From Buchnera aphidicola (Diuraphis noxia) (GTDB taxonomy: Bacteria; Pseudomonadota; Gammaproteobacteria; Enterobacterales; Enterobacteriaceae), in NCBI RefSeq assembly GCF_001700895.1, contig NZ_CP013259.1:62001-126000 (forward strand): a stretch of 64,000 nt of DNA, in the 5' to 3' direction. Positions 39,884 through 51,001 of this stretch are shown here, piece after piece. How positions within the stretch are numbered: position 1 is the stretch's first letter; each line of letters opens with the position of its first letter. Under the pieces are notes generated by a model that was not told where the DNA came from, did no database searches, and was given only the letters and a program-made list of their open reading frames with translations. A program made the position numbers and the translations under genes.

Positions 39884-40945
39884 TTATTTACTACATTGAG
39901 CTTTAAATCTTAATACATGATCCATTAAAACAATTGCTACCATTGCTTCCGTTATTGGTACAGCTCTAATACCTACGCAGGGATCATGTCTACCTTTTAC
40001 ATTTATTTCCACAGGTTGATTGTCTTTGTTAATTGTTTTCCCTTTTTTTCTAATACTAGATGTCGGTTTAAAAGCTATTTTTAAAACAATGTTTTCACCA
40101 TTACTAATACCTCCTAAAATACCACCAGAGTGATTACTAGAAAATCCTTCATGTGTGATTTCATCACGGTGTTCACTTCCCTTTTGATTGACCACTGAGA
40201 AACCATCTCCAATTTCTATTCCTTTTGCTGCATTGATACTAATTAAGGCATGTGCTAAATCTGCATCTAAACGATCAAATACCGGTTCTCCTAGACCTAT
40301 AGGAACTTTTTCAGCTATAACTGTTATGTTTGCTCCAATAGAATCACCTGTTTTTTTTAATTTTTTAATTAAATTTTTTAGATCTGGTATTTTTTCTGAA
40401 TTAGAGCAAAAAAAATCATTTTTTTCAACTTCTTCCCAAGATTTAAATGGGCAATCTATATTACCCATAGATGATAAATATGCACGTATAGTGATACCAT
40501 ATTTTTCTTGAAGATATTTTTTTGCTATTGCTCCTGCTGCAACTCGCATAGCAGTTTCTCGTGCAGAAGATCTTCCTCCTCCACGATAATCTCTAATACC
40601 ATATTTTTTTTCATAAGTAAAATCAGCATGTCCTGGTCTAAATAAATTTTTTATATCATCATAATCTTTGGAACGTTGATCACTATTATAAATGATCAAA
40701 CCTATACTAGTGCCCGTTGTTATACCATTAAATACGCCAGACAGTATATGGATTTTGTCTAATTCAGATCGCTGAGTAGTATACCGAGAAGCCCCAGGTC
40801 TTCTACGGTTCAAATCTTTTTGTAAATCTTCGCAAGATAATTCAAGACCTGGAGGAGTTCCATCAACTATACATCCTAATGCTTCTCCGTGTGATTCTCC
40901 AAAAGTAGTCACACAAAATATTTTACCAATTGTATTTCCAGACAT
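39884..40945 (-). CDS. aroC: chorismate synthase
   Basis: AroC converts 5-enolpyruvylshikimate 3-phosphate to chorismate, using reduced FMN, as the last step of the shikimate pathway. The product has 353 residues (361 in E. coli). Family motifs are intact: [16 protein letters not shown] near residues 14-29, RRRPG(A)SRYTTQR and the [18 protein letters not shown] segment; the third signature is GISNGENI. It supplies precursors of phenylalanine and tryptophan for the aphid host. The neighbour smrB is divergent, as in E. coli. Confidence 0.97.
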   Translation of the reverse strand: MSGNTIGKIFCVTTFGESHGEALGCIVDGTPPGLELSCEDLQKDLNRRRPGASRYTTQRSELDKIHILSGVFNGITTGTSIGLIIYNSDQRSKDYDDIKNLFRPGHADFTYEKKYGIRDYRGGGRSSARETAMRVAAGAIAKKYLQEKYGITIRAYLSSMGNIDCPFKSWEEVEKNDFFCSNSEKIPDLKNLIKKLKKTGDSIGANITVIAEKVPIGLGEPVFDRLDADLAHALISINAAKGIEIGDGFSVVNQKGSEHRDEITHEGFSSNHSGGILGGISNGENIVLKIAFKPTSSIRKKGKTINKDNQPVEINVKGRHDPCVGIRAVPITEAMVAIVLMDHVLRFKAQCSK

Positions 40946-41169
40946 TGTTTTTATTTTTTTTAAAATTCAATTATTTTACTATACAGAATAAATAAGAAAA
41001 AATGGTTTTTATTTTGAAAAATATGAAAAAAATATACTTTTATATAAATATTAATACATAAAAAATTACTAATGATAAACTTTTTATTTGTTGTTTTTAC
41101 AAAAACTAAATTATATAATTATTTTTAAAATACATGAAACTATATGTTAATATTTTTTGGTAAAACATT

Positions 41170-41700
41170 ATGAATAAAAACAGCCCTTATATTACTAATG
41201 AAAATATTTTATTTCGTCAATGGTTAAGTGATACTCGTGAAATTATACAAGATACTGTGTTTCATTCTCGAATTGATAAAAGAAATACAAAAAACATGTT
41301 GTCTAAACGTATGTTTTTTGAACAAGATGCTCATACTCATTATTTTTCTTGTAAAAAGCAAAAAAATTTATTTAAAGACAATCCAGTTTCTTATATTCGT
41401 AATAAAAAAGCATGTAATGTTTTAAAAAATTTAAAAAATGGAAGATATGCTCCAGATATTTTTTTAGATTTACATGGATTAACCCAATATCAAGCGCAAA
41501 AAGCACTAGCTGAATTAATTAGAACATGCCAAAAGGAAAAAATTTTTTGCGCTCATATTATGCATGGACATGGTAAGCAAATTTTAAAAAAACAAACGCC
41601 TTTTTGGTTATCTCAACATCCAGATATTATTGCCTTTCATAGAGCTCCTAAAATTTTTGGAAGCGATGCTGCAATTATAGTTATAATCGAAATTGATTAA
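41170..41700 (+). CDS. smrB: Smr-domain endonuclease SmrB
   Basis: SmrB (YfcN) in E. coli cleaves mRNA at collided ribosomes. The product has 176 residues (183 in E. coli). The C-terminal Smr domain is clear, with the DLHGLTQYQAQKAL segment, the HIMHGHGKQILK core and a final AIIVIIEID strand. The N-terminal helix region that recognises disomes is partly kept (FRQWLSDTREI). Keeping a ribosome-rescue nuclease in so small a genome suggests that collisions matter, for example on AT-rich transcripts with premature ends. Confidence 0.93.
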   Translation: MNKNSPYITNENILFRQWLSDTREIIQDTVFHSRIDKRNTKNMLSKRMFFEQDAHTHYFSCKKQKNLFKDNPVSYIRNKKACNVLKNLKNGRYAPDIFLDLHGLTQYQAQKALAELIRTCQKEKIFCAHIMHGHGKQILKKQTPFWLSQHPDIIAFHRAPKIFGSDAAIIVIIEID

Positions 41701-41845
41701 TATCAAATTTAAGTTTTTATTTTTTATAAAAAATTTTTTAGTAATTTCAATATAAAAATTCTTTAAATTTTTTCGTTTTCAAGTCTTATACTTTTCATAC
41801 AAAAAATTTTTTTATTTGTTATATAATAATTTTATTATAACATTG

Positions 41846-41875
41846 TTGATATCGTATTTGATATTTTACTATAAT
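41846..41875 (+). promoter_or_regulatory. probable his operon promoter
   Basis: TTGATA at 41846-41851 and TATAAT at 41870-41875 are separated by 18 bases. The expected start is near 41882, about 100 bases before the hisG ATG. The boxes are good matches in a region lying after the smrB stop, so this is likely the start of the his transcript. Confidence 0.5.
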
Positions 41876-41902
41876 TTTTTATAGAAAATAAAAAAATTTT
41901 TC

Positions 41903-41928
41903 AAACCCTTATATTTTTTTTTGGGTTT
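41903..41928 (+). terminator. hairpin with T-run in the his leader
   Basis: AAACCC pairs with GGGTTT across a 14-base loop and is followed by TTTATTTTTT. It lies between the likely his promoter and hisG, the place of the attenuator in E. coli. No leader peptide with a histidine-codon run precedes it. It may be a constitutive partial terminator or a relic of the attenuator. Confidence 0.45.
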
Positions 41929-41985
41929 TTTATTTTTTAACAATATAAGTTTTGTATGTTATAAAAAATTTAAGGAATTGTTAAT

Positions 41986-42885
41986 ATGTTTAATAATAAT
42001 CGTATACGTATAGCAATGCAAAAAACTGGTCGATTAAGTAGTGATTCTATAAAATTGCTAACAAGTTGCGGAATTAAAATTAATTTAAAACAACAAAAAT
42101 TGATAGCTTTTGCTGAAAATATGCCTATTGATGCGATGTTGGTTCGTGATGATGATATTCCTGGATTGGTCATGGATGGGGTAGTAGATCTTGGAATAGT
42201 CGGAGAAAACGTTCTTGAAGAAGAACGATTAAATCGAATATCTCAAAATTCTGAACATTCTTATGTTACCTTAACACGTCTCGATTTTGGAATTTGTAGA
42301 TTATCTTTAGCTGTTCCAGTTAATACTACATATACTCACATTAATTCTTTAAAAAATATTAGAATAGCAACTTCTTATCCTCATTTATTAAAAAAGTACC
42401 TGGATAAAAAAAATATTTCCTTTAAGTCATGTATGCTAAACGGATCAGTAGAAGTAGCACCTAGAGCTGGTTTGGCTGATGCTATTTGTGATTTAGTTTC
42501 AACCGGAGCAACATTAGAAGCTAACGGTTTGCGTGAAGTTCAGGTTGTTTATCGTTCTCGTGCGTGTTTGATTTCTAAAAATGGAGACATTAACAAGATA
42601 AAAAAAGAAGTGATTAATAAATTAATGACTCGAATTAAAGGTGTAATTAAAGCTCGTGAATCTAAATATATTATGTTACATGCACCTATAAATAAATTAG
42701 AAGAGGTAATATCTTTATTACATGGAGCAGAAAGACCAACTGTTTTAAAATTAGCTGGTGATGATAATCGAGTAGCTATGCATATGGTGAGTAGTGAAAC
42801 GCTATTTTGGGAAACAATGGAGAAATTAAAAGCTTTAGGTGCTAGTTCTATTTTAGTTTTACCAATCGAAAAAATGATGGAGTAA
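41986..42885 (+). CDS. hisG: ATP phosphoribosyltransferase
   Basis: HisG joins ATP and PRPP, the first and normally feedback-controlled step of histidine synthesis. The product has 299 residues, the E. coli length, so it is the long form with the C-terminal ACT-like regulatory domain. [13 protein letters not shown] at the start and the PRPP-binding [14 protein letters not shown] are conserved. The C-terminal region retains [15 protein letters not shown]. An AAGGAATTG site precedes the ATG. First gene of the complete hisGDCBHAFI operon. Confidence 0.97.
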   Translation: MFNNNRIRIAMQKTGRLSSDSIKLLTSCGIKINLKQQKLIAFAENMPIDAMLVRDDDIPGLVMDGVVDLGIVGENVLEEERLNRISQNSEHSYVTLTRLDFGICRLSLAVPVNTTYTHINSLKNIRIATSYPHLLKKYLDKKNISFKSCMLNGSVEVAPRAGLADAICDLVSTGATLEANGLREVQVVYRSRACLISKNGDINKIKKEVINKLMTRIKGVIKARESKYIMLHAPINKLEEVISLLHGAERPTVLKLAGDDNRVAMHMVSSETLFWETMEKLKALGASSILVLPIEKMME

Positions 42886-42894
42886 AAAATTATA

Positions 42895-44211
42895 ATGAAT
42901 TATTTAAAAAATATTTTTTATTGGAGTAAATTAAATTATGATGAACAACAAAAAATATTATCAAGACCTATTCTAAATCGAAATCACACTATGAAAGACA
43001 CTGTAAAAAAAATTATAGAAAATGTTAAAAATTTTGGTGATAACGCTTTACGAAAATATTCTATTTTATTTGATAAATTTAATGTAAATGAATTTCGAAT
43101 ACCTGAAGAAAAAATTATTTCATCTTTTTTAAATATCAATGAAAACTTAAAAAGTTCAATTTTAATTGCAAAAAAAAATATTACGTCTTTTCATGAAGCT
43201 CAAATATTATCAACAATAGATATTGAAACGCAAATTGGGGTACGTTGTCAACAAGTTTATTTACCTTTAAATTCTGTTGGTATTTATATACCTAATGGAA
43301 CAACATCGTTATTTTCAAGTGTATTAATGTTAGCAATACCAGCAAAAATTGCTGGATGTAAGGAAATTATTCTTTGTTCACCTCCACCAATTAACAATAA
43401 TATTCTTTATGCATCATATGTTTGTGGTATTAAAAAAATTTTTCAGGTAGGTGGGGCGCAAGCTATAGCAGCACTTGCTTTTGGTACTGAGACCATCCCT
43501 AAGGTAGATAAAATTTTTGGTCCTGGAAATACTTACGTAACAGAAGCAAAATTGCAAGTTAGTTCTGTATTCAATGGAGCAGAAATAGATATGTTAGCAG
43601 GACCATCAGAACTATTAGTAATTGCTGATGAAACAGCTAATCCAGATTTTATTGCTGCTGATCTATTATCTCAAGCAGAACACGGTTCATCTTCTCAAGT
43701 TATACTACTAACTTCATCTGTTCAATTATCTAAAAACGTTATTTCTTCTCTTAATGAACAAGTTAAAAAACTGCCTAGATTATCAGAAATTTCAAAATCA
43801 TTAAAAAATAGTATGATCATTATCACTGATAATATGTCACAGTGTATTGAGATATCAAATATGTATGCACCTGAGCATTTAATTATTCAAACAAAACAAC
43901 CAAGAAAAATTCTTAATAATATTTCAAATGCTAGTTCTATTTTTTTAGGACAGTGGTCACCTGAATCTGTAGGTGATTATGCATCTGGAACAAATCATGT
44001 TTTACCAACATATGGAAAATCTTTAACTAATTCTGCTTTAGGATTAGCTGATTTTCAAAAACGTATATTAATTCAAGAATTAACGTCTCAAGGATTAATA
44101 GATTTATCTAATACTATTGAAATTTTATCTTCTGAAGAACAACTTGATGCTCATAAAAACGCTGTAAAAATTCGAGTAGATTTTTTAAAAAGGAAAAAAT
44201 ATGATCAATAG
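42895..44211 (+). CDS. hisD: histidinol dehydrogenase
   Basis: HisD oxidises histidinol to histidine in two NAD-dependent steps, the end of the pathway. The product has 438 residues (434 in E. coli). Conserved stretches are VGIYIPNGTTSLFSS, VGGAQAIAALAFGT, KIFGPGNTYVTEAK, DMLAGPSELLVIAD and the zinc-ligand LLSQAEHGSSSQ (Gln/His). The catalytic APEHL segment is present. It lies 9 bases after hisG and overlaps hisC by 11 bases. Confidence 0.97.
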   Translation: MNYLKNIFYWSKLNYDEQQKILSRPILNRNHTMKDTVKKIIENVKNFGDNALRKYSILFDKFNVNEFRIPEEKIISSFLNINENLKSSILIAKKNITSFHEAQILSTIDIETQIGVRCQQVYLPLNSVGIYIPNGTTSLFSSVLMLAIPAKIAGCKEIILCSPPPINNNILYASYVCGIKKIFQVGGAQAIAALAFGTETIPKVDKIFGPGNTYVTEAKLQVSSVFNGAEIDMLAGPSELLVIADETANPDFIAADLLSQAEHGSSSQVILLTSSVQLSKNVISSLNEQVKKLPRLSEISKSLKNSMIIITDNMSQCIEISNMYAPEHLIIQTKQPRKILNNISNASSIFLGQWSPESVGDYASGTNHVLPTYGKSLTNSALGLADFQKRILIQELTSQGLIDLSNTIEILSSEEQLDAHKNAVKIRVDFLKRKKYDQ

Positions 44212-45292
44212 TCTCATTAAATTGGCCAGGATTAATGTACAAAAATTACAACCTTATCAATCTGCAAGACGAATTGGAGGACAACATGGTGACGTCTGGC
44301 TAAATGCAAATGAATCGCCCGTATCTGTTGAACTTTCATTTAAAAAAAAACTATTAAATCGTTATCCAGAATGTCAACCTATTGATTTAATTTCTGCTTA
44401 CGCTGATTATGTAAGATTATCTACTAATCAGATTTTAGTGACAAGAGGAGCAGACGAAGGAATTGAGTTGTTAATAAGAGCTTTTTGTGAATCAGGAAAA
44501 GATGCAATTATTTATTGTCCACCTACTTATGATATGTATAGGGTGAATGCTGAAATATATAACATTAAATATAAAGAAGTACCTACGATTAAAAATACTT
44601 GGCAATTAGATTTGTTGAATATTAAATTAAATTTAAATTCAGTAAAATTAATATATATTTGTAATCCTAACAATCCAACCGGTAGTACGTGTTCAAAAAA
44701 AGATCTTTTTGATTTATTAGAAATGACACTAAATACATCTTTAGTTGTAGTAGATGAAGCATATATTGAATTTTTACCTAAAGAAAGTATGACATTATAT
44801 TTAAAAAAATATCCTAATTTAGTGATTTTAAGAACATTGTCTAAAGCATTCGCTTTAGCTGGAATACGATGTGGTTTTGTTTTAGCACAAAAAGAAATTA
44901 TTAACATTTTAAATAAAATAATCAGTCCTTATCCAATATCTATACCTACTGCTAGTATAGCACTTGAATCTTTGCATAAAAATTATATTAAATTAATGCA
45001 AAATAGAGTATTAGATTTAAATGCTAATCGTGTTTGGTTAATTAATAAATTAAAGAAAATTTCTTCCGTAAAAAAAATATTTCAAAGTAATACTAATTAT
45101 ATACTAGTACAATTTTTCATGTCTGAAGAAATTTTTCAAATGTTATGGGAAAAAGGTATTATTGTGAGAAATCAAGATCATAAGATAAATTTAAAGCAAT
45201 GTTTACGAATTACAGTAGGAACGCATTTAGAATGTTCGCGTTTGATTGAAGAAATTAAGTTTTTTTCTAAAAAATATCTAAAAGGGGTCTAA
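44201..45292 (+). CDS. hisC: histidinol-phosphate aminotransferase
   Basis: HisC transfers an amino group from glutamate to imidazole acetol phosphate, using PLP. The product has 363 residues (356 in E. coli). The PLP-lysine is Lys215 in RTLSKAFALAGIRCGF. NPNNPTG near 155-161 and the VVVDEAYIEF segment near 182-191 carry other cofactor contacts. The start overlaps the hisD end and the stop is directly followed by the hisB ATG. Confidence 0.97.
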   Translation: MINSLIKLARINVQKLQPYQSARRIGGQHGDVWLNANESPVSVELSFKKKLLNRYPECQPIDLISAYADYVRLSTNQILVTRGADEGIELLIRAFCESGKDAIIYCPPTYDMYRVNAEIYNIKYKEVPTIKNTWQLDLLNIKLNLNSVKLIYICNPNNPTGSTCSKKDLFDLLEMTLNTSLVVVDEAYIEFLPKESMTLYLKKYPNLVILRTLSKAFALAGIRCGFVLAQKEIINILNKIISPYPISIPTASIALESLHKNYIKLMQNRVLDLNANRVWLINKLKKISSVKKIFQSNTNYILVQFFMSEEIFQMLWEKGIIVRNQDHKINLKQCLRITVGTHLECSRLIEEIKFFSKKYLKGV

Positions 45293-46354
45293 ATGAAAGA
45301 TAAAATATTATTTATTGATCGAGATGGTACATTAATTAATGAACCCATAGATACTTTTCAAGTAGATTCAATCAATAAATTAATTTTTAAAAAATATGTG
45401 ATTTCTTCTTTACGTAAATTAATAATGTTAGATTATAAATTAATTATGGTTACTAATCAAGATAAACTTGGTAGTAAAGGTTTTACTTTAGAAAGTTTTA
45501 ATAAACCTCATTTTTTTATGTTAAACATTTTTCGTTCAGAAGATATAATATTTGATGATATATTAATTTGTTCTCATGTTGAAAGTGATAACTGTGAATG
45601 TCGTAAACCTAAAATTAAAATGTTAGAACCATGGCTAGGCAATATAGATAAAAATCGTAGCTATGTTATTGGTGATCGTGATACAGATATGATGTTAGCT
45701 AAAAATATGCAAATAACAGGTCTTCAATATGAAGAAAATGCATTTAATTGGATTCATATTGTAAATAAAATTACAAAAAATAATAGATATGCAGAAATTT
45801 GCAGAAAAACAAAAGAAACTGCAGTCCAAATACAAGTTTCTTTAGATTCAGAAGAAAATAGTCAAATTAATACTGGTATTAAGTTTTTTGATCATATGTT
45901 AGATCAATTAGCAGTACATAGTGGAATTTACATGAATATTTTTACGAAAGGTGATATTGATATTGATGATCATCATACTGTAGAAGATACAGCAATTGCA
46001 CTTGGAACAGTTTTATTTCAAGCATTAGGAAAAAAAAATGGTTTATGTAGATTTGGTTTTTATGTTCCCATGGATGAAAGCCAATCTAGTTGTATTATAG
46101 ATATATCAAATCGTCCATATTTAAAATTTCAAGCAAAATTCAATTATCAAATAGTTGGTGATTTAAACACTGATATGATTGAACATTTTTTTTATTCTCT
46201 AGCATATTCTATGAAAATTACACTTCATTTATGTGCTAAAGGTGAAAATGATCATCATTGCATTGAAAGTTTATTTAAAGCGTTTGGACGAGCATTACGT
46301 GAAGCTATTAAAATAGAAGGAAATAAATTACCAACGTCTAAAGGACTTTTATAA
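45293..46354 (+). CDS. hisB: bifunctional histidinol-phosphatase / imidazoleglycerol-phosphate dehydratase
   Basis: HisB performs two pathway steps, as in other enterobacteria. The product has 353 residues (355 in E. coli). The N-terminal HAD phosphatase starts [10 protein letters not shown] with the two catalytic Asp residues, and has the zinc-binding Cys-His-Cys-Cys group around [14 protein letters not shown]. The C-terminal dehydratase, from about residue 168, carries [28 protein letters not shown] and a second [15 protein letters not shown]. It overlaps hisH by one base. Confidence 0.97.
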   Translation: MKDKILFIDRDGTLINEPIDTFQVDSINKLIFKKYVISSLRKLIMLDYKLIMVTNQDKLGSKGFTLESFNKPHFFMLNIFRSEDIIFDDILICSHVESDNCECRKPKIKMLEPWLGNIDKNRSYVIGDRDTDMMLAKNMQITGLQYEENAFNWIHIVNKITKNNRYAEICRKTKETAVQIQVSLDSEENSQINTGIKFFDHMLDQLAVHSGIYMNIFTKGDIDIDDHHTVEDTAIALGTVLFQALGKKNGLCRFGFYVPMDESQSSCIIDISNRPYLKFQAKFNYQIVGDLNTDMIEHFFYSLAYSMKITLHLCAKGENDHHCIESLFKAFGRALREAIKIEGNKLPTSKGLL

Positions 46355-46947
46355 TGGGGAAAATCATCATATTAAATACTGATTGTGCTAATTTCACTTC
46401 AATTAAATCAGCAATTGAAAAACTAGGTTATTGTTGTATGATTACTGCTGAACCTTCTATAGTAAAAAACGCTAAAAAAATTATTTTACCTGGAGTGGGT
46501 ACAGCTTTAGCTGCAATGAATTTTTTATCTCAAAAAAAATTAGTTGATATTATAAAAACATTTACGAATCCAATTTTAGGTATATGTCTTGGAATGCAAA
46601 TTTTTTGCAATTTTAGTGAAGAATCCAATGGAGTAAAAACTATTGGTGTTGTTAAAACGTCTGTATTACATTTAAAAACTAATAATTTACCTTTACCTCA
46701 TATAGGATGGAATCAAATTTCATTTAATAAATGTCATGCGTTATTTAAAGATATACCAAATAATTCAAGATTTTATTTCGTTCATAGTTATATAGTTCCT
46801 GTTAATAAATATACTTTGTCTGTAACTAATTATGGTATGAATTTTAGTTCAGTTATACAAAAAAACAATTTTTTTGGAGTGCAATTTCATCCAGAAAAAT
46901 CTGGTAAAATAGGTTCTCAATTATTAAAGAATTTTTTGGAGATGTAG
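46354..46947 (+). CDS. hisH: imidazole glycerol phosphate synthase glutaminase subunit
   Basis: HisH hydrolyses glutamine and feeds ammonia to HisF. The product has 197 residues (196 in E. coli). The class I amidotransferase triad is intact: Cys78 in [10 protein letters not shown], plus the His and Glu in [10 protein letters not shown] near residues 178-187. The conserved LPGVGT oxyanion-related segment is near 45-50. Its position before hisA and hisF is standard for enterobacteria. Confidence 0.97.
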   Translation: MGKIIILNTDCANFTSIKSAIEKLGYCCMITAEPSIVKNAKKIILPGVGTALAAMNFLSQKKLVDIIKTFTNPILGICLGMQIFCNFSEESNGVKTIGVVKTSVLHLKTNNLPLPHIGWNQISFNKCHALFKDIPNNSRFYFVHSYIVPVNKYTLSVTNYGMNFSSVIQKNNFFGVQFHPEKSGKIGSQLLKNFLEM

Positions 46948-46951
46948 TTTC

Positions 46952-47689
46952 ATGATTATTCCTGCATTTGATCTAATAAATGGTAAAGCAGTGCGTTTGT
47001 ATCAAGGTGACTATGCTTATCAAAAGAACTATGATATAAATTTATATGAATCTTTAGAGAAATATGCATCAAAAGGAGTAAAACTAGTTCACATAGTTGA
47101 TTTGGATGGAGCAAAAAATAGTAATAATAGACAATTAAAACTATTAAAAAAAATCCTTAATCACACGACTATTCCTATACAAGTTGGTGGAGGTATAAGA
47201 AATCAAAAAGATATAGATATTCTCTTTGAACTAGGAGCTAAAAGGGTAGTAATTGGTTCTGTTGCAATCACAAATAGAAAAGACGTAAAAAAATGGTTGA
47301 ATATTTATGGTTCGGATGCAATTGTTTTGGCATTAGATTTAAAGATTAACTATCTTGGTGAAAAAGAAATATGTATTAATGGATGGCAAAAACAAACTAA
47401 TTATTTATTCGAAGAGATTATTGAATATTTTTCTTTTAGTCAATTAAAACATGTGTTATGCACTGATATATCTAAAGACGGTACATTACTGGGTCCTAAT
47501 ATCAAATTATATCAAGAAATTACAACATTGTTTAAAAATATAGAATTTCAAGCCTCTGGAGGAGTGTCAGTTTTACAAGATATTGTGGATCTCAAAAAAA
47601 CAGGGATTCAACATATTATTATTGGTCGTAGTTTATTAGAAAAAAAGATCACTATAGAGGATGCTTTGAGATGTTGGCAAAAAGAATAA
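46952..47689 (+). CDS. hisA: phosphoribosylformimino-AICAR phosphate isomerase
   Basis: HisA isomerises ProFAR to PRFAR by an Amadori rearrangement. The product has 245 residues, the E. coli length. It is a (beta/alpha)8 barrel with the catalytic Asp in [14 protein letters not shown] and a second Asp in the TDISKDGTL segment. Phosphate-binding loops VGGGIRN and ASGGV are conserved. The 3' end overlaps hisF by 19 bases. Confidence 0.97.
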   Translation: MIIPAFDLINGKAVRLYQGDYAYQKNYDINLYESLEKYASKGVKLVHIVDLDGAKNSNNRQLKLLKKILNHTTIPIQVGGGIRNQKDIDILFELGAKRVVIGSVAITNRKDVKKWLNIYGSDAIVLALDLKINYLGEKEICINGWQKQTNYLFEEIIEYFSFSQLKHVLCTDISKDGTLLGPNIKLYQEITTLFKNIEFQASGGVSVLQDIVDLKKTGIQHIIIGRSLLEKKITIEDALRCWQKE

Positions 47690-48447
47690 TAGCATGTCTA
47701 GATGTGAGTAATGGTGTAGTTGTGAAAGGAATACAATTTAAACATCATGAAGTGATTGGTGACATATTGCCACTTGCTGAACGTTATGCAAATGAAGGTA
47801 TAGACGAACTTGTATTTTACGATATTACTGCTGCAACAAAAAATCAATTAGTTGATAAAAGTTGGATAAAAAAAATTGCTAAAGTAATAAATATACCTTT
47901 TTGTGTTGCTGGAGGAATTAAAAGTGTAGAAGATGCAAAAAATGTTTTATCTAGTGGTGCAGATAAAATATCAATTAATTCTTCAGCTTTAACAGATCCT
48001 AATTTAATTACAAAAATTTCAAAACGTTTTGGTATCCAATGTACAGTAGTAGGAATCGATTCTTGGTATGATAAAGATAAAAAATGTTATATGGTTAAAC
48101 AATATACAGGAGATATCAAAAAAACTTATCAAACGAATTGGAAAACGTCTGACTGGGTAAAGCAAGTTCAAGATAAAGGAGCTGGTGAAATTGTTTTAAA
48201 TATGATGAATAATGATGGATTAAAAAAAGGTTATGATATTGTACAACTTTGTAAGATACGAGATATTTGTCATGTACCTTTAATCGCATCAGGCGGAGCT
48301 GGAAATATGAATCATTTTTATAATGCTTTACACGAAGCTAATGTAGATGGAGTTTTGGCAGCATCGGTTTTCCATAAAAATACAGTAAATATAAAAATTT
48401 TAAAAAATTTTTTAGTTAAAAAAGGTATAGAAATTAGAATATGTTAA
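47671..48447 (+). CDS. hisF: imidazole glycerol phosphate synthase cyclase subunit
   Basis: HisF uses ammonia from HisH to close the imidazole ring, releasing IGP and AICAR. The product has 258 residues, the E. coli length. The two catalytic Asp residues are in ACLDVSNG and VVGIDSWYD, and the conserved [16 protein letters not shown] and ASGGAGNM barrel loops are present. It starts at ATG 47671 inside the hisA end, and overlaps hisI by 7 bases, suggesting translational coupling. Confidence 0.97.
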   Translation: MLAKRIIACLDVSNGVVVKGIQFKHHEVIGDILPLAERYANEGIDELVFYDITAATKNQLVDKSWIKKIAKVINIPFCVAGGIKSVEDAKNVLSSGADKISINSSALTDPNLITKISKRFGIQCTVVGIDSWYDKDKKCYMVKQYTGDIKKTYQTNWKTSDWVKQVQDKGAGEIVLNMMNNDGLKKGYDIVQLCKIRDICHVPLIASGGAGNMNHFYNALHEANVDGVLAASVFHKNTVNIKILKNFLVKKGIEIRIC

Positions 48448-49058
48448 ATCAACAAAATCTATTAAATCTTAATTGGATAAAAACTAATGGCATGTTGCCA
48501 GTTATAGTACAAAATTATTTTTCTCAAGAAGTTTTAATGCATGCATACATGAATAAAGAAGCGTTATTAGAAACGCAAAAAAAAAGTTTAGTAACATTTT
48601 ATTCTCGTACTAAGAATCGTTTATGGACGAAAGGAGAAAAATCAGGAAATTATTTAAAAGTAATTAAAATTATTGTAGATTGCGATTACGATGCACTTTT
48701 ATTATTAGTAGAACCTATAGGAAAAACATGTCATTTAGGGAATACAAGTTGTTTTTCTTCAAAAGAAAATGATGTAAATTTTCTAACTAAATTAGAAGAT
48801 ATTATAGAAAACAGCAAAACAACAGATATATATAATTCATATACAAACAGATTATATAAATCTGGTACAAGTCGTATAGCACAAAAAGTTGGTGAAGAAG
48901 CTGTAGAAACAATATTAGCAGCCATGAAAAAAGATAAAAATGAATTAATTAATGAATCTTCTGATCTAATTTATCATTTAATTGTGCTTTTACATGATCA
49001 AGATTTAAATTTTAATATGGTGCTCAATAACTTAAAAAAAAGAAATAAACAAAAATAA
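48441..49058 (+). CDS. hisI: bifunctional phosphoribosyl-AMP cyclohydrolase / phosphoribosyl-ATP pyrophosphatase
   Basis: HisI(E) removes pyrophosphate from PR-ATP and opens its purine ring. The product has 205 residues (203 in E. coli). The N-terminal cyclohydrolase has the metal-binding [14 protein letters not shown] and CHLGNTSCF. The C-terminal pyrophosphohydrolase helix region has [18 protein letters not shown] and the [13 protein letters not shown] segment. It is the last gene of the his operon; a weak hairpin is present in the downstream spacer. Confidence 0.97.
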   Translation: MLNQQNLLNLNWIKTNGMLPVIVQNYFSQEVLMHAYMNKEALLETQKKSLVTFYSRTKNRLWTKGEKSGNYLKVIKIIVDCDYDALLLLVEPIGKTCHLGNTSCFSSKENDVNFLTKLEDIIENSKTTDIYNSYTNRLYKSGTSRIAQKVGEEAVETILAAMKKDKNELINESSDLIYHLIVLLHDQDLNFNMVLNNLKKRNKQK

Positions 49059-49405
49059 CAGTCTTTTTTGAAAATATGTTTGGTTTATTATTCAAAATTT
49101 ATTTCATATGTTTTAATTTTCTTCTATTTAAAATTAATTTTTCATATTAGTATTAAAATTCGATCATAATAAATGCATATAATCGATATTGCACTTTTTT
49201 GCAATTTATTAAATGTGATATCAGTTGATTTCTTTTTATTTTACAATCAAAAATAATATTACATGAACATGTATTTGTATTTTAAATGAACAGAAACGTT
49301 ATTTTAATATTTTGTTTTTAATAAATGAAAAATAGTTGTAATATTATTTATAATAAAACTTGTAAATAAAAATATTTTTTAAAACTATTTGAGTTGGAGA
49401 ACAAA
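49059..49405. other. spacer between hisI and gnd
   Basis: About 347 bases with no gene-like frame. A small perfect inverted repeat (ATTGCA/TGCAAT, 49188-49205) may mark the end of the his transcript, but no T-run follows. A TATAAT lies near 49350, about 50 bases before the gnd start, and could be the gnd -10 box, with no good -35 box. A GGAGA ribosome-binding site for gnd lies at the end. Confidence 0.5.
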
Positions 49406-50821
49406 ATGTCAAAACAGCAAATTGGTGTTATAGGAATGGCTGTAATGGGGCGCAATTTAGCATTAAATATTGAGAATAAAAATTATACTGTTTCTATATA
49501 TAATAGAACACAATCAGTAACAGAAGGAATTATTAAACAAAATTCAGAAAAAAAAATTTTTCCATATTTTACTATCGAAGAATTTGTTAGCTCACTCATC
49601 AAACCTAGATGTATTTTATTAATGGTTCAATCTGGAAAAGCAACTGATGAAACTATTAAATTAATTACTCCTTATTTAGAAAAAGGAGATATATTAATTG
49701 ATGGTGGAAATACTTTTTATAAAGACACTATTCGAAGAAGCGATGAGTTATCTGATAAGGGTATTAATTTTATTGGAATGGGAGTTTCTGGAGGTGAATT
49801 AGGAGCTTTAAATGGCCCGTCAATTATGCCTGGAGGCCAAAAAAAAGCGTATAAATTAGTATCTTCTATGTTGAAAAATATATCAGCAAAATTTAAAAAT
49901 GAACCATGTGTAAGTTACATCGGACCAAACGGTGCTGGACATTATGTAAAAATGATACATAACGGTATTGAATATGGAGATATGCAACTTATTGCAGAAT
50001 CGTATTTTTTATTAAAATATTTATTAAATATGAGTAACAAAGAATTAGCAAACACTTTTTCTGAATGGAACCAAGGTGAATTAAATAGTTATTTAATTGA
50101 TATAACAAAAGATATTTTTCTTGCAAAAGATAATAATGGAAATTATTTAATAGATTGTATTTTAGACGTTGCAGAAGATAAAGGTACGGGAAAGTGGATA
50201 AGTCAAGATGCTCTAGAACTTCGTGAACCTCTTTCATTGATCACTGAATCTGTATTTTTACGCTATTTATCATCTCTTAAATCACAACGTGTTGCTGCAT
50301 CAAAGATATTAACGGGTCCTAATATAGAAAGAGGTGTCATAAAAGATAAAAAAATTTTTATTGAAGAAATTAGACGTGCTTTATATTTAGGCAAGATTAT
50401 TTCTTACGCTCAAGGGTTTTCTCAATTAAAAAAAGCTTCAGAAAAGTATAATTGGGATTTAAAATATGGTGAAATCGCAAAAATTTTCAGATCTGGATGT
50501 ATTATTAGAGCAAAATTTTTACAAAAAATAACAGAAGAATATTCCTATAATGAAAAGATTGTTAATTTATTATTAACTCCTTATTTTTCAAAAATAGCTA
50601 ATAAATATGAAACTTCATTACGGAAAATAGTGGTTGAATCAGTAAAAAATGGCATTGCTATACCTGCATTTTCTACTGCAATATCATATTATGATAGTTA
50701 TCGTACTGTTCATTCATCTGCTAATCTTATACAAGCTCAAAGAGATTATTTTGGTTCTCATACTTATCGAAGAACTGATCGATCTGGCTATTTTCACACA
50801 AATTGGTTAGAAAAAAAATAA
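49406..50821 (+). CDS. gnd: 6-phosphogluconate dehydrogenase (decarboxylating)
   Basis: Gnd oxidatively decarboxylates 6-phosphogluconate to ribulose 5-phosphate and NADPH. From the ATG at 49406 the product has 471 residues (468 in E. coli). [23 protein letters not shown] matches the E. coli start almost exactly; the upstream TTG at 49394 is rejected because GGAGA spacing fits the ATG. The cofactor fold GxAxMG, the substrate loops GGNTFYKDT and [19 protein letters not shown], and the catalytic [20 protein letters not shown] segment are intact. It sits next to his, as in E. coli. Confidence 0.97.
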   Translation: MSKQQIGVIGMAVMGRNLALNIENKNYTVSIYNRTQSVTEGIIKQNSEKKIFPYFTIEEFVSSLIKPRCILLMVQSGKATDETIKLITPYLEKGDILIDGGNTFYKDTIRRSDELSDKGINFIGMGVSGGELGALNGPSIMPGGQKKAYKLVSSMLKNISAKFKNEPCVSYIGPNGAGHYVKMIHNGIEYGDMQLIAESYFLLKYLLNMSNKELANTFSEWNQGELNSYLIDITKDIFLAKDNNGNYLIDCILDVAEDKGTGKWISQDALELREPLSLITESVFLRYLSSLKSQRVAASKILTGPNIERGVIKDKKIFIEEIRRALYLGKIISYAQGFSQLKKASEKYNWDLKYGEIAKIFRSGCIIRAKFLQKITEEYSYNEKIVNLLLTPYFSKIANKYETSLRKIVVESVKNGIAIPAFSTAISYYDSYRTVHSSANLIQAQRDYFGSHTYRRTDRSGYFHTNWLEKK

Positions 50822-50910
50822 TTTTATTTTTAATAAAATCAAAATTTTTTCAGGATTTTATATAAAAATATATTAATTATAAAATCAACGTTTTACATTT
50901 AAACATGTAA

Positions 50911-50944
50911 ATAGCAGATGATGTAAAAAAAATATCTCTGCTAT
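50911..50944 (+). terminator. terminator after gnd
   Basis: An 8-bp perfect stem (ATAGCAGA/TCTGCTAT) with an additional GAT/ATC pairing inside lies about 90 bases past the gnd stop. A moderately T-rich stretch follows. Confidence 0.7.
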
Positions 50945-51001
50945 TATATTTAATAATAACAATTTTTTATTAAATTAGATTTATTTTTAATAGGGATAAT
51001 A

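Noticed and set aside
44527-44907. 126-codon open frame antisense to hisC
   Set aside because: It is fully inside a conserved gene and has the composition expected of a complement strand.
49394-49405. TTG at 49394 as start of gnd
   Set aside because: It overlaps the GGAGA ribosome-binding site that serves the ATG at 49406.
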